Positions 51,363 through 60,459 of a DNA stretch of 64,000 bases are shown here, one piece after another. The notes below the pieces were generated by a model. The model was not told where the DNA came from. It saw nothing but the letters and a program-made list of their open reading frames with translations, and did not search any database. This stretch comes from Chitinophaga qingshengii (lineage in GTDB: Bacteria; Bacteroidota; Bacteroidia; Chitinophagales; Chitinophagaceae): positions 930,001 through 994,000 of the forward strand of contig NZ_JACVFC010000001.1 of NCBI RefSeq assembly GCF_014529935.1. The letters run 5' to 3'. Every line of letters starts with the position of its first letter. Within the stretch, counting starts at the first letter, position 1. The translations under genes were made by a program, and so were the position numbers.

Positions 51363-51604
51363 GTTCGCAGGTTAGGAGTTCAAAAAAAACGATAAAAAAA
51401 CATCCGCTTAATTGCATAGATTGCTACATCAATATACACAAATCTTCTTAACGGCACACGTTGCTTATTCATTTTGTTCAGCCACCCCCAACCCGATTTT
51501 TTTATTCAATACATTCTCATCACTCCATCAGAGATAAATTCTTGGTAACTTCCCAATTATCAGGAAACCTACATTCAATTGAAAACCTTTTAACCCTAGA
51601 TGAT

Positions 51605-52807
51605 ATGATGGAAGCCCGCCCTCCTGTTGTTCCGACCTATTTTCATAGCCTGGACGCCTTCAGGGGCATCGCGGCTATCATTGTGGTATTATTCCACTGG
51701 CAAATGTTTTTCTATCCGAATGATGTGTTTATACCCCGTGGTGAACGCAACATAACAATGCCCCTCTATCCTGTTTTATCCATATTCTATACCCATGGAA
51801 TGGTTTCTGTGGATATTTTCTTTCAGCTTTCCGGTTTTATCTTCTTTTGGTTATATGCTGATTCCATTGCCAAGGGTAAAACAGATTTCAGGAAGTTCTC
51901 CATCTACCGGATATCCAGGTTGTACCCGCTTCATATCGTCACGCTGATAGCGGTGGGTATTCTGCAGGCCATCATGTTGCGTCGTATGGGGCACTACTTT
52001 GTGATTCAGTATAATGATGCCTATCATTTTTTTCTCAACCTGTTTTTTATGCAGAACTGGGGATTGGAAGTAGGTCCATCTTTTAATGCACCTTCCTGGT
52101 CTATTTCGGTGGAGGTGTTTATCTACCTGTTATTTTTTCTTATCTGTAAGATGAAATGGCATACCAACAAGGCGTTGTTGATACTGCTGATACCAGCCGG
52201 CGCGCTGACACAGCATTTCTCCCTGTTGATAGGCAAAGGTGTTTTCTCCTTTTTCCTGGGTGCCATGTTGTATTATGTGTATGTATACCTCCTGCAACAG
52301 CAAAAAGCCCGTCAGTACTTCCGGGTATTGGCGCCGCTGACGCTGGCACTGTGGGTACTGGTCGTTGTATTCTATTATTATCCTTTTATAGAACAGGCGT
52401 GGATCCATAACATCGGGCGTTTCCGTCCTGGTCTTACTGAGGAGCAATCCACCGCCGCCTATGGCACCGTCCGAAATCTCGTGTTCCGGGTTACCGTAGC
52501 TCCCTGCACGATCCTTTCTTTGGTGTTATGGGAAACTATCCGGGGACAGTTACATTCCCGGTGGTCCATGCTGGGCAATTGCAGCTACGCCATTTACCTG
52601 CTGCATTTCCCGCTTCAAATCACTACCGTATTGATCATGCAACAATTGCACCTGGACCGCCGCCTGTTGCTATTGCCCTGGGTCATGATCGCCTTTATCA
52701 GCGTAGTAGTTTTACTCGCAGGGTTGGTCTATTATTATTTTGAACAGCCGGCCCAGGACAAGATCCGACAAGCTACCCTTTCCCGGAAGGGCATGCTGGC
52801 TTCCTGA
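51605..52807 (+). CDS. Membrane acyltransferase (acyltransferase 3 family), copy 2
   Basis: This 400-aa protein is closely similar to copy 1 over the whole length (FHSLDAFRGIAAIIVVLFHW; YRISRLYPLHIVTLI; SWSISVEVFIYLLFF; same ending YYFEQPAQDKIRQATLSRKG). By eye about three-quarters of positions agree, with one extra residue in HGMVSVDIFF. Start ATG 51605 is chosen by alignment with copy 1; the frame continues upstream to 51461. It is the gene directly before the exopolysaccharide cluster. Confidence 0.92.
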   Translation: MMEARPPVVPTYFHSLDAFRGIAAIIVVLFHWQMFFYPNDVFIPRGERNITMPLYPVLSIFYTHGMVSVDIFFQLSGFIFFWLYADSIAKGKTDFRKFSIYRISRLYPLHIVTLIAVGILQAIMLRRMGHYFVIQYNDAYHFFLNLFFMQNWGLEVGPSFNAPSWSISVEVFIYLLFFLICKMKWHTNKALLILLIPAGALTQHFSLLIGKGVFSFFLGAMLYYVYVYLLQQQKARQYFRVLAPLTLALWVLVVVFYYYPFIEQAWIHNIGRFRPGLTEEQSTAAYGTVRNLVFRVTVAPCTILSLVLWETIRGQLHSRWSMLGNCSYAIYLLHFPLQITTVLIMQQLHLDRRLLLLPWVMIAFISVVVLLAGLVYYYFEQPAQDKIRQATLSRKGMLAS

Positions 52808-52891
52808 GATAATGATCGCCGCCGTGAAAAGCAGGCAGGCCCGACATACATATTGAATTTATAGTTATCATTTAAAGCGTCAGATACCCGT

Positions 52892-53650
52892 ATGCAGTCA
52901 TTCCGTGTGACCTTGCTGGTGCTATCCATTTGGATGGCAGGATGCACCGGCAGCAGAAAAGCGACTTATTTTAATGATATTGCTGCCACTACCGGCACCG
53001 ATGCCGTCGGCCAGTATCCACAGCTAAAAATCCAACCGGGGGATGTACTACAGATCACCGTCAGCGCACCGGACAAGGAGGTGACCCAACTCTTTAATCC
53101 CAACGTCACCACTCCTTCCGGCTCTTCAGGAACAGGCATCGATCAGGGATACCTGGTAGACAGCGCCGGCTACATCAGCCTGCCCGTTGCCGGCAAACTG
53201 TATGTCAAAGACAAAACCACGGCAACGATCAATGAGGAGGTGATCACCGAACTATCGAAGACGCTTAAAAATGTGTATGTGTCCACACGGATGGTCAATT
53301 TTAAAGTCTCCGTACTGGGCGATGTAGCCCATCCGGGCATCTTCAGGATCGGCGCCGAAAGGGCCTCCATCCTCGATGCGCTCAGTATGGCCGGGGACCT
53401 GAACACCACCGCCGTCCGTAATGACGTGATGGTGATCCGCGAAGTAGATGGTGTGAAACACTACACCACCCTTAATCTTAACAGTAGTAAAACATTGAGC
53501 TCACCGTATTACTATCTGGCCAATAACGATGTGGTCTACGTTAAACCCGGTCCGGGTAAACAGTTTCCCACATCGCGACTGGTACAGCTGCTACCAGCTA
53601 TCCTCAGTGTTATTTCACTGGCAACTACCATTGTCCTTCTTAGTAGATGA
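52892..53650 (+). CDS. Wza-like polysaccharide export lipoprotein
   Basis: This 252-aa outer-membrane export protein has the lipobox WMAGC (Cys18), a poly-export domain (LKIQPGDVLQITVSAPDKEV, GYLVDSAGYISLPVAGKLYV), an SLBB-type domain (FKVSVLGDVAHPGIFRIGAE) and a C-terminal membrane helix (LLPAILSVISLATTIVLL) typical of Bacteroidota Wza proteins. It overlaps the next gene by four bases (ATGA), so the two are translationally coupled. Confidence 0.95.
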   Translation: MQSFRVTLLVLSIWMAGCTGSRKATYFNDIAATTGTDAVGQYPQLKIQPGDVLQITVSAPDKEVTQLFNPNVTTPSGSSGTGIDQGYLVDSAGYISLPVAGKLYVKDKTTATINEEVITELSKTLKNVYVSTRMVNFKVSVLGDVAHPGIFRIGAERASILDALSMAGDLNTTAVRNDVMVIREVDGVKHYTTLNLNSSKTLSSPYYYLANNDVVYVKPGPGKQFPTSRLVQLLPAILSVISLATTIVLLSR

Positions 53651-56022
53651 AAAACCGTCCTATGGCACCACTCAAAGCAATCCATCACCGGCCCGCCGCC
53701 ATCGATATGGGCGACCTGTTCCGGAAAATGCTCTTCCACTGGCCTTTATACCTGCTGGCTATCGCACTGGCCGCAGCGGCAGGATGGGCCTACCTCCGGT
53801 ATACCCCCCCTTCTTATATGTCATCGGCACGCCTGTACATCAAAGACGAGAAAAAAACAGGCGGTGAGGAAACAGACGTATTAAAATCCCTATCCCTGTT
53901 TAATAGTGGCAAAAACATGGAAAATGAAATGGAACTATTGCACTCCCCCATCCTGCTGCAACGTGTCATTAGCATCAACCATTTCAATATCCGGTATTTT
54001 ACGCCACAGCACCTGCAGGATAAAGAATGGTACCCACAGGCACCGGTGCTCATGAAAATACTGAGCGACAGCTCCCGTACCGGTAACTACACCTTCGATG
54101 TCACTACCAACAAACAACCATTCGATATAAAAATACATACCGGTAAAAATAAACCGGTCCTTCACGTAAGCGTAGCCGCTAACATCCCGTTTGTAGTGGG
54201 CAGAGATACCTTCTCCCTGCAACAAACCCCGCTATCAGCGATGAACGCCGGTCCCTGCCGCATCGAGGTAGATTCCGCCATAGAACAAAGCTACAAATCA
54301 GTGGACGATATCACCACAGCCCTGGTCAACCGCGACGCTACCGTGATCGCTATCACCTACAAAGATGCCCTGGCCCGGCGAAGCGCCGATTTCCTCAACG
54401 CCCTGCTGGATGAATACAACGACTATACCCTGAGCGATAAAAATAAAGCCGGCATTAAAACGATCCATTTCCTCAACGCCCGGATCGATTCCTTAAAAGA
54501 AGAACTAGGCCTGCTGGAAAAAACAGAAGAAGAATTCAAGGTACAACGTGGTATCACCGACATTGATGCCAGCTCCGACCTTGCCCTCGAACAGATAAAA
54601 GATGCTGACATTAAACTCAATGAAGCCAACCTTCAACTGGCCGTAATGGACCAGGTAGAACAATATATCAACAACCCCGATAACCGTTATCCTTTCACTC
54701 CGGTTACCGGCAGCGTGGACCAGACCCTCACGGGAATGATCAATCGTTATGAAGAAGCCCTGGGGGAACAACGGAAATTGTCGCTCTCCGTACAACCTTC
54801 CAATTTCCTCATGGAAAACCTCAGCGACCAGGTGGATGCCGCACGTAATACCATCCGCAACTATATCAGCGGATACCGCCGCAATGCAAACGTGGCCCAA
54901 CAAGCCACACAACAAAAGGTAAATGCCATACAAGACCAAATAGCCAATATACCGGCTTATGCACGCGAATATATCAATATTAAAAGGCAACAAAGTGTAA
55001 AGGAAAACCTCTACCTCTTTCTGCTGAAGAAAAAGGAAGAAGCCTCTGTTACCAACGCCAGCAATGTGATCGACAATAAAGTAATTGCACCGGCTTTTGT
55101 ACCTGAAAAACCAGTATCCCCCAAAAAACCGATGGTGCTGATCAGCTTCATGGTACTCGCCATCGTGGCAGTGAGCATCTATGTGTACATCAAGTATTTC
55201 CTCAATCCACGCATCCTCAGCCGTAAAGAGGTTGAACAAATATTTAACCTGCCGGTGATCGCGGAGATTTTTCAGCATACGGAAGGCACACGTGACTTTT
55301 CCCTCAAAAACCACCATATATTGACTGAACAAATTTTTAATCTCCGTACCAATCTCCGCTTTCTCCTGGCAGATCATAAAGGTCCCGCTACCGTGATGCT
55401 CACCTCCAGCATCTCCGGAGAAGGTAAAACCTTCCTGTCGGCACACCTAGCCAATTCACTCACCGTTAACAATAAAAAGGTAGTGCTGCTGGAAATGGAC
55501 CTGCGCAAGCCGAAGCTCTCCGCCTTCTTCGGCCTGGATCATAAGACCGGCATCACCAACTACCTCCTGGGTAATAAGTCCATGGATGAAATCATACGCG
55601 AGGTACCCAATACCAGCAACCTGTACCTCGTATCGGCCGGACCGATTCCGCCTAATCCGATAGAACTTATCGAAAGTCCGCGGATGGCTGGTTTGCTGGC
55701 AGAGCTCAAAAACAGGTTCGATTATATCGTCATCGACACCTCCCCGGTAGGCGTTGTATCAGATGCGAAGAGTATTGCCTCCTATGTGGACTGTACCCTG
55801 TTCACTATCCGGTACAACTACACCCATAAAGCGAGACTGATCGCCCTGGAAGAGAGTATGCGGGAAACAGTCTTCCGGAAAAAAGGACTCATTTTCAATG
55901 GCATCGTACAAGACACTTTTTATCCATACTACTATTACGGCAGATATTCGTACAACGAACAAAAGAGCCGTAAGAGCAACTGGGCGACCATCTTCAAAAA
56001 AACAGCGAAACGAATTGCGTAG
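53647..56022 (+). CDS. Wzc-like co-polymerase with BY-kinase domain
   Basis: This 791-aa inner-membrane protein sets chain length and drives polysaccharide export. It has an N-terminal Wzz domain with a membrane helix at about 32-50 (PLYLLAIALAAAAGWAYL), long coiled-coil periplasmic helices (about 260-460), a second helix near 500 (MVLISFMVLAIVAVSIYVYI) and a tyrosine-kinase ATPase. The kinase has Walker A S590-GEGKT595, Walker A' around D618 (LLEMDLRKPK) and Walker B around D697 (IVIDTSP). The tyrosine cluster YPYYYYGRYSY lies at 759-769. All catalytic parts are present. No matching phosphatase is in the window. Confidence 0.96.
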   Translation: MKNRPMAPLKAIHHRPAAIDMGDLFRKMLFHWPLYLLAIALAAAAGWAYLRYTPPSYMSSARLYIKDEKKTGGEETDVLKSLSLFNSGKNMENEMELLHSPILLQRVISINHFNIRYFTPQHLQDKEWYPQAPVLMKILSDSSRTGNYTFDVTTNKQPFDIKIHTGKNKPVLHVSVAANIPFVVGRDTFSLQQTPLSAMNAGPCRIEVDSAIEQSYKSVDDITTALVNRDATVIAITYKDALARRSADFLNALLDEYNDYTLSDKNKAGIKTIHFLNARIDSLKEELGLLEKTEEEFKVQRGITDIDASSDLALEQIKDADIKLNEANLQLAVMDQVEQYINNPDNRYPFTPVTGSVDQTLTGMINRYEEALGEQRKLSLSVQPSNFLMENLSDQVDAARNTIRNYISGYRRNANVAQQATQQKVNAIQDQIANIPAYAREYINIKRQQSVKENLYLFLLKKKEEASVTNASNVIDNKVIAPAFVPEKPVSPKKPMVLISFMVLAIVAVSIYVYIKYFLNPRILSRKEVEQIFNLPVIAEIFQHTEGTRDFSLKNHHILTEQIFNLRTNLRFLLADHKGPATVMLTSSISGEGKTFLSAHLANSLTVNNKKVVLLEMDLRKPKLSAFFGLDHKTGITNYLLGNKSMDEIIREVPNTSNLYLVSAGPIPPNPIELIESPRMAGLLAELKNRFDYIVIDTSPVGVVSDAKSIASYVDCTLFTIRYNYTHKARLIALEESMRETVFRKKGLIFNGIVQDTFYPYYYYGRYSYNEQKSRKSNWATIFKKTAKRIA

Positions 56023-57364
56023 CGTATTTGAAAACAGCAGCTGGCTGCTGATCGATAAAATCAGTAAGCTCTTCCCGGGCATACTGGTGCTGGCCTTACT
56101 GGCCAGGCACCTGGGCCCCCGTGTATTTGGTATCTGGAACTACACCATTGCTTTCAGCGCCATAATGGGCAGCATCGCCATACTGGGCATGGACAAGCTG
56201 GTGATAAAGGAACTGATGGCCAATGAGGAAGAGCCCTCCCGTATCGTGAGCACCATAGCGTTTATGCGCCTGGTTGCAGCCCTGCTATGCGTAGGTATCA
56301 GCATTTTCCTGGTGCACCTGATGAATCCCGACCCGGTATACCTGCTGTGTATCAGCTTTACCTCTTTCACCGTAATATTTCAGTCGTTTGATGTGATGGA
56401 CGGCTTTTACCAGGTCAGCAACAGCCTGAAAACAGTGATCGTACCCAAGGTGATGGTCTTCCTGCTGTTTTGTATTTTTAAATGTATCGCCATATTTTAT
56501 GATGCCCCCCTGCGCACCTTCCTCTGGCTGTCCCTGCTGGAGCTGGCCACCACCTACGCCTGGATACTGGGAAGGTATACGTTGCACCATGCGCCGTTAT
56601 CACTGCGGCAGGTAAGTTTCCATATGGCGCGGCGCCTGCTGGGCAACAGCTGGATGCTCATTATGGCTAACCTCCTGGTAGTGTTGTTTATGAAAGTTGA
56701 CAACGTCCTGCTGAATATATTGTCCACCCCGGAAGAACTAGGCAACTACGTAGTGGCGGTACGTATCTCTGAATTATGGTATGCCCTGCCTACCGTAGTA
56801 TCCACCGCCATGTTACCGATGTTGTTCAGGAAGAAGGAAGAAGACAAGGCAGCCTACCTGCATGCCCTGGGCCGATGGCTGCGCATCTCCTGTCTCATCA
56901 GTGTATTGCTGGCGATCGTGATCAGCCTGTCAGCCGGCATGCTTATGCAATTGCTTTACGGCGCGGCCTACGCTACCGCCGCCGGTATTCTCCGCATCCA
57001 TATCTGGTCTGCCATACCGGTGTTTATGATGATGGTAATGGTACAATATCTTTTTGTGGAAGGAAAATACAAGTTATACTTCTATAGCAATATGATGAGT
57101 CTTGCGCTAAACATCGTCATCAACCTTGTACTCATTCCACGCATGGGTGGCAAAGGCGCCGCTATTGCCACCGTAGCAGCCTACTTCGGCGTGTATATCA
57201 TGATGGTCGCGCAAGACAAAAGTAAACAGGCCTGGCTACTAACACGTAAGCTGATACATCCTGCCAGTATATATGGCGATGCAACAGATATCCGTCATAC
57301 GCTGCGCAAATCATGGAATAACTATTTACTGCCCGGTTCCCATAAATCAATTACCCATGAATAA
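56015..57364 (+). CDS. Polysaccharide flippase (MOP/Wzx family)
   Basis: This protein of about 449 aa would move lipid-linked repeat units across the inner membrane. It shows about twelve to fourteen membrane helices, the opening FENSSWLLIDKISKLFPGI and the repeated VVAVRISELWYALPTV block. No good ATG lies at the start of the homologous region; TTG 56015 gives MRSVFENSS and overlaps the kinase stop by eight bases, which suits this tightly packed operon. A frame start at 55898 would lie inside the kinase gene. Confidence 0.9.
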   Translation: MRSVFENSSWLLIDKISKLFPGILVLALLARHLGPRVFGIWNYTIAFSAIMGSIAILGMDKLVIKELMANEEEPSRIVSTIAFMRLVAALLCVGISIFLVHLMNPDPVYLLCISFTSFTVIFQSFDVMDGFYQVSNSLKTVIVPKVMVFLLFCIFKCIAIFYDAPLRTFLWLSLLELATTYAWILGRYTLHHAPLSLRQVSFHMARRLLGNSWMLIMANLLVVLFMKVDNVLLNILSTPEELGNYVVAVRISELWYALPTVVSTAMLPMLFRKKEEDKAAYLHALGRWLRISCLISVLLAIVISLSAGMLMQLLYGAAYATAAGILRIHIWSAIPVFMMMVMVQYLFVEGKYKLYFYSNMMSLALNIVINLVLIPRMGGKGAAIATVAAYFGVYIMMVAQDKSKQAWLLTRKLIHPASIYGDATDIRHTLRKSWNNYLLPGSHKSITHE

Positions 57365-58067
57365 GGTAAAAAATATAATCAAAAAACTCCTGTCCTCCCT
57401 TTTTCCCCGCATCCGCTACAGTGTGGTGGCCTATAGTGCCGAAGGTGAAGACCTGATCCTCAAACGGCTCTTTGAGAAAAAGAAAAAAGGCGTATATGTG
57501 GATGTAGGCGCTCATCACCCTTTCCGGTTTTCCAATACCTATCTTTTTTACCGGAAAAACTGGCGCGGTATCAATATAGATCCGCAACCCGGTATGCACC
57601 TGTTATTCAACAGATACCGGCCCGGCGACATCAATCTGGAAATGGGTGTTTCCGGCATCCCACAGGAACTTACCTACGCTATTTTTAATGAACCGGCGTT
57701 GAATACTTTTTCCGCCGAAAAAGTACAGGAATACACGCAAAAACCCTGCTACCAGGTAATTGATCGCAAAAAAGTAAAAACTGCACCATTGGCGGATATA
57801 CTGGACCGGCACCTGCCACAAGGCACCTCCATTGATTTTATCACTATCGACGCAGAAGGAATGGACCTCGAAGTACTTCGCTCCAACAACTGGGACAAAT
57901 ACCGCCCGTCCTATGTGCTGGTAGAATCACAGCCGTTTGAACTGGAAAAAGAAGGCGATAGTGAGCTGCTCGGTTTCATGCGGGAAATGGGCTATTTCAT
58001 TTTTGCCAAAACCTACTATACCTATTTCTTCAAAAACAATCGCCTGAAAGGCAATGAATGGTTATGA
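57357..58067 (+). CDS. FkbM-family methyltransferase, copy 1
   Basis: This 236-aa methyltransferase uses S-adenosylmethionine. Its motif GVYVDVGAHHPFRFSNTYLF is the SAM-binding motif I region and IDPQPGMHLLFNRYRPG the acidic loop; IDFITIDAEGMDLEVLRSN is the FkbM core with catalytic-region Asp-Glu. It starts at ATG 57357, overlapping the flippase stop by eight bases. It probably methylates a sugar of the repeat unit. Confidence 0.92.
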   Translation: MNKVKNIIKKLLSSLFPRIRYSVVAYSAEGEDLILKRLFEKKKKGVYVDVGAHHPFRFSNTYLFYRKNWRGINIDPQPGMHLLFNRYRPGDINLEMGVSGIPQELTYAIFNEPALNTFSAEKVQEYTQKPCYQVIDRKKVKTAPLADILDRHLPQGTSIDFITIDAEGMDLEVLRSNNWDKYRPSYVLVESQPFELEKEGDSELLGFMREMGYFIFAKTYYTYFFKNNRLKGNEWL

Positions 58068-59005
58068 TACAGACGCCCGTTTTGATATTGGTATTTAACC
58101 GGCCCGATAAAGCCCGGGAACTAATGTTGCAGCTACGGCAACAGCAACCCGCCATTTTGTACGTCGCGGCTGATGGCCCCCGTGCTGATAAGCCGGAAGA
58201 AGCCCTTCAGTGCGAAAGAACGCGGCAGGCGGTGTTATCGGCCATCGACTGGCCCTGTGCAGTAAAAACCTTGTTCCGTCCGCACAACCTCGGTTGCGGC
58301 AAGGCAGTGAGCAGCGCCATCAGCTGGTTTTTTGAGAATAATGAAGAAGGAATTATACTGGAAGATGATTGTATGCCCGACCCTACTTTTTTTACTTTTT
58401 GTACTGCGATGTTACGGCACTACCGCCATGATTCGGCCGTGATGCATATCAATGGCAGCAACTTTCAGTTTGGCCGGCAACGTGGCGATGCCTCCTATTA
58501 CTACTCCCGCTTTGCACATATCTGGGGCTGGGCATCCTGGCGCCGTGCATGGCAGCAATACGATTTCACCCTTCAGCGTTACCGGGGCTTTTCAACAGAA
58601 GGACTTGGTCCCGCACTGAAACATGATATGCATGCCATTGCTACGCAACGGCTGGACACCTGGGATGTGCAATGGTTCCTCAGCGTTTGGTTTAGCCGCG
58701 GATGGACGATCACGCCCAATGTAAGCCTGATCAGGAATACCGGCTACGGTGCCACGTCCACGCATACACTGCGTGAACCTCGCTGGTTTAAAAAAATAGT
58801 ATATGGCGAGCTGCCCGCTATCACTCATCCTTACGTACGCCGTATCGATGAAGCCGCCGACAGCTACGCCGCCACAGTGATGTTTTCGCCCAGTCTCTGG
58901 TATACCACTGTTCGCCGTATTATCAAAGGAAGCCCTGCACTCTTCCGGCTATACGAAAACCTGGTTATACGAAGAAAACTTTTCAACAGGAAAATAACCA
59001 AATAA
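58064..59005 (+). CDS. Glycosyltransferase (nucleotide-diphospho-sugar transferase type)
   Basis: This 313-aa GT-A protein begins MIQTPVLILVFNRPDKAREL, with a later DDCMPDPTFFTF block holding an acidic metal-site pair and FAHIWGWASWRRAWQQYDF as acceptor region. These marks match the GT2-like nucleotide-sugar transferases common in Bacteroidota surface glycan loci. ATG 58064 forms an ATGA overlap with the preceding stop; ATG 58058 is an alternative. The sugar is unknown. Confidence 0.88.
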   Translation: MIQTPVLILVFNRPDKARELMLQLRQQQPAILYVAADGPRADKPEEALQCERTRQAVLSAIDWPCAVKTLFRPHNLGCGKAVSSAISWFFENNEEGIILEDDCMPDPTFFTFCTAMLRHYRHDSAVMHINGSNFQFGRQRGDASYYYSRFAHIWGWASWRRAWQQYDFTLQRYRGFSTEGLGPALKHDMHAIATQRLDTWDVQWFLSVWFSRGWTITPNVSLIRNTGYGATSTHTLREPRWFKKIVYGELPAITHPYVRRIDEAADSYAATVMFSPSLWYTTVRRIIKGSPALFRLYENLVIRRKLFNRKITK

Positions 59006-59022
59006 AAAAATAACCAAATAAA
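58991..59022 (+). repeat. 16-bp tandem duplication across a stop codon
   Basis: AAAATAACCAAATAAA occurs twice in a row. The first copy includes the last codons and stop (59003-59005) of the glycosyltransferase. This looks like a small slippage duplication just before the polymerase gene. Confidence 0.8.
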
Positions 59023-59033
59023 ACCATAACAAC

Positions 59034-60455
59034 ATGGATACCGCTTACCTGGACGTTAAAAGCAGCAATATCCTGGTGGAAATTTTCAGGGAAAGTATGC
59101 CCCTGCTGATTGCCGCATGGCTGCTGACGGCCTACCACCGCAGGCGGATCAATGTCCTCGACATGTTGTTATATGCCACCGCCACCGAGGCTTACGCCAT
59201 GATGGTCATTGGACCTACTTTTAACGCAACCTTCTTTGTATCCCTCTTTCTTACCATTGATCAAATACACCAGGTACTGACCGGCCGTTTGCGTATCCGG
59301 CGGGAGTACCTGGTACTGCTGTTGCTACCCCTACTTTCACAGATGATGGTCATGATGCTGAGCCAGCTATATCAGGACCCGTTTTCCCTGAGCGGCAGTA
59401 TGACGGCCTATTACATCCGGCCTATTTATTTCTATCTTAAAAATTACCTGCCCCTGCTGGCAATTGGCTCCCGTATTCTACAGGAGAGAGATAGCCTGTC
59501 GTTTGAAGGAATGCTGCGTACCATAAAAAAAATAGCGCTGTATTCCGCCGGTATCGGGATGTTACAGCTGTTTGTACAGGTAGTGCTACAAAACGATATA
59601 CTGAGCGAGCTGCTGGGACTACAGCAACGTTATATGCTGGAACAGATCAACGGTCCCATGGGCGTAAGGATACAGGCATTTTTTGCCGAGCCGAAGGTCT
59701 TCTGCGCTTTTATATCCCTCACCATCCCGGTATTTTTGCGCGACCGGCAATACAAGGCTGCGATCTGGGTTTTCCTGATGGCGGTACAAACTTCTTCCCA
59801 AACATTCTGGATCAATATGCTGTCGGCCCTTATTGTATTCCTGCTGCTGAAACCTATCCGGCTGGTGCGTTTTAAGGCGCTGGCCAGTTTGGGCGTTATC
59901 ATCGGTATTTTCCTGGGGGTTGCGGCAGCGAAGGATTCCCTGATACAATATTACCTGCAGAACAGGAATGGGGCGATTTCACGGATGTTGCTGGAACGTT
60001 CCGTCAGCCGCTACGATACACAGTACTGGCAGCAAGACAACCAGGTACTGGGCATTCCGCTGCAACGCGATATGGAGTTACCGATAGTGGACTTTTTAAA
60101 AGATCATCCTTACCTGATATGGACCGGTTATGGACCGGGTAACAGCTCTTTTATACCAGGACACTATTTTTCCGGGCAGCTGCGGTACATGCAACAACTC
60201 GAAGGTGTAGGCGGGCATAACCTGAATATGCGCTGGTTTTATATCCTCGCGGAATTTGGCATAGCGGGACTGTTGTTCTTTTTTTGGTTGTTCACACGGG
60301 CCGACAGACAACTACCTCCCTTTCAGCGCAACTACCTGGCGTATATAGTCGTCTGCTTTTTTTTCAGCCAGATAGATTTGTTCCTCGTGATCACGGCGAT
60401 GTTATGTCAGACGGACGTTGCGGAGGAAAGCATAGAGCAACCGGTTTTAACTTAA
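59034..60455 (+). CDS. O-antigen polymerase/ligase-like membrane protein (Wzy type)
   Basis: This 473-aa protein has about eleven membrane helices and a large extracytoplasmic loop near residues 320-400 (WTGYGPGNSSFIPGHYFSG), as in Wzy polymerases and WaaL ligases. A Gly-rich conserved start with LRTIKKIALYSAGIGMLQLF and a YGPGN motif fit. It probably joins flipped repeat units. Polymerases are poorly conserved, so the call rests on topology and place in the cluster. Confidence 0.75.
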   Translation: MDTAYLDVKSSNILVEIFRESMPLLIAAWLLTAYHRRRINVLDMLLYATATEAYAMMVIGPTFNATFFVSLFLTIDQIHQVLTGRLRIRREYLVLLLLPLLSQMMVMMLSQLYQDPFSLSGSMTAYYIRPIYFYLKNYLPLLAIGSRILQERDSLSFEGMLRTIKKIALYSAGIGMLQLFVQVVLQNDILSELLGLQQRYMLEQINGPMGVRIQAFFAEPKVFCAFISLTIPVFLRDRQYKAAIWVFLMAVQTSSQTFWINMLSALIVFLLLKPIRLVRFKALASLGVIIGIFLGVAAAKDSLIQYYLQNRNGAISRMLLERSVSRYDTQYWQQDNQVLGIPLQRDMELPIVDFLKDHPYLIWTGYGPGNSSFIPGHYFSGQLRYMQQLEGVGGHNLNMRWFYILAEFGIAGLLFFFWLFTRADRQLPPFQRNYLAYIVVCFFFSQIDLFLVITAMLCQTDVAEESIEQPVLT

Positions 60456-60459
60456 AAAG

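Noticed and set aside
54505..55446. 313-codon minus-strand frame inside the kinase gene
   Set aside because: Shadow of the BY-kinase, whose Walker motifs and membrane helices are all in place on the plus strand.
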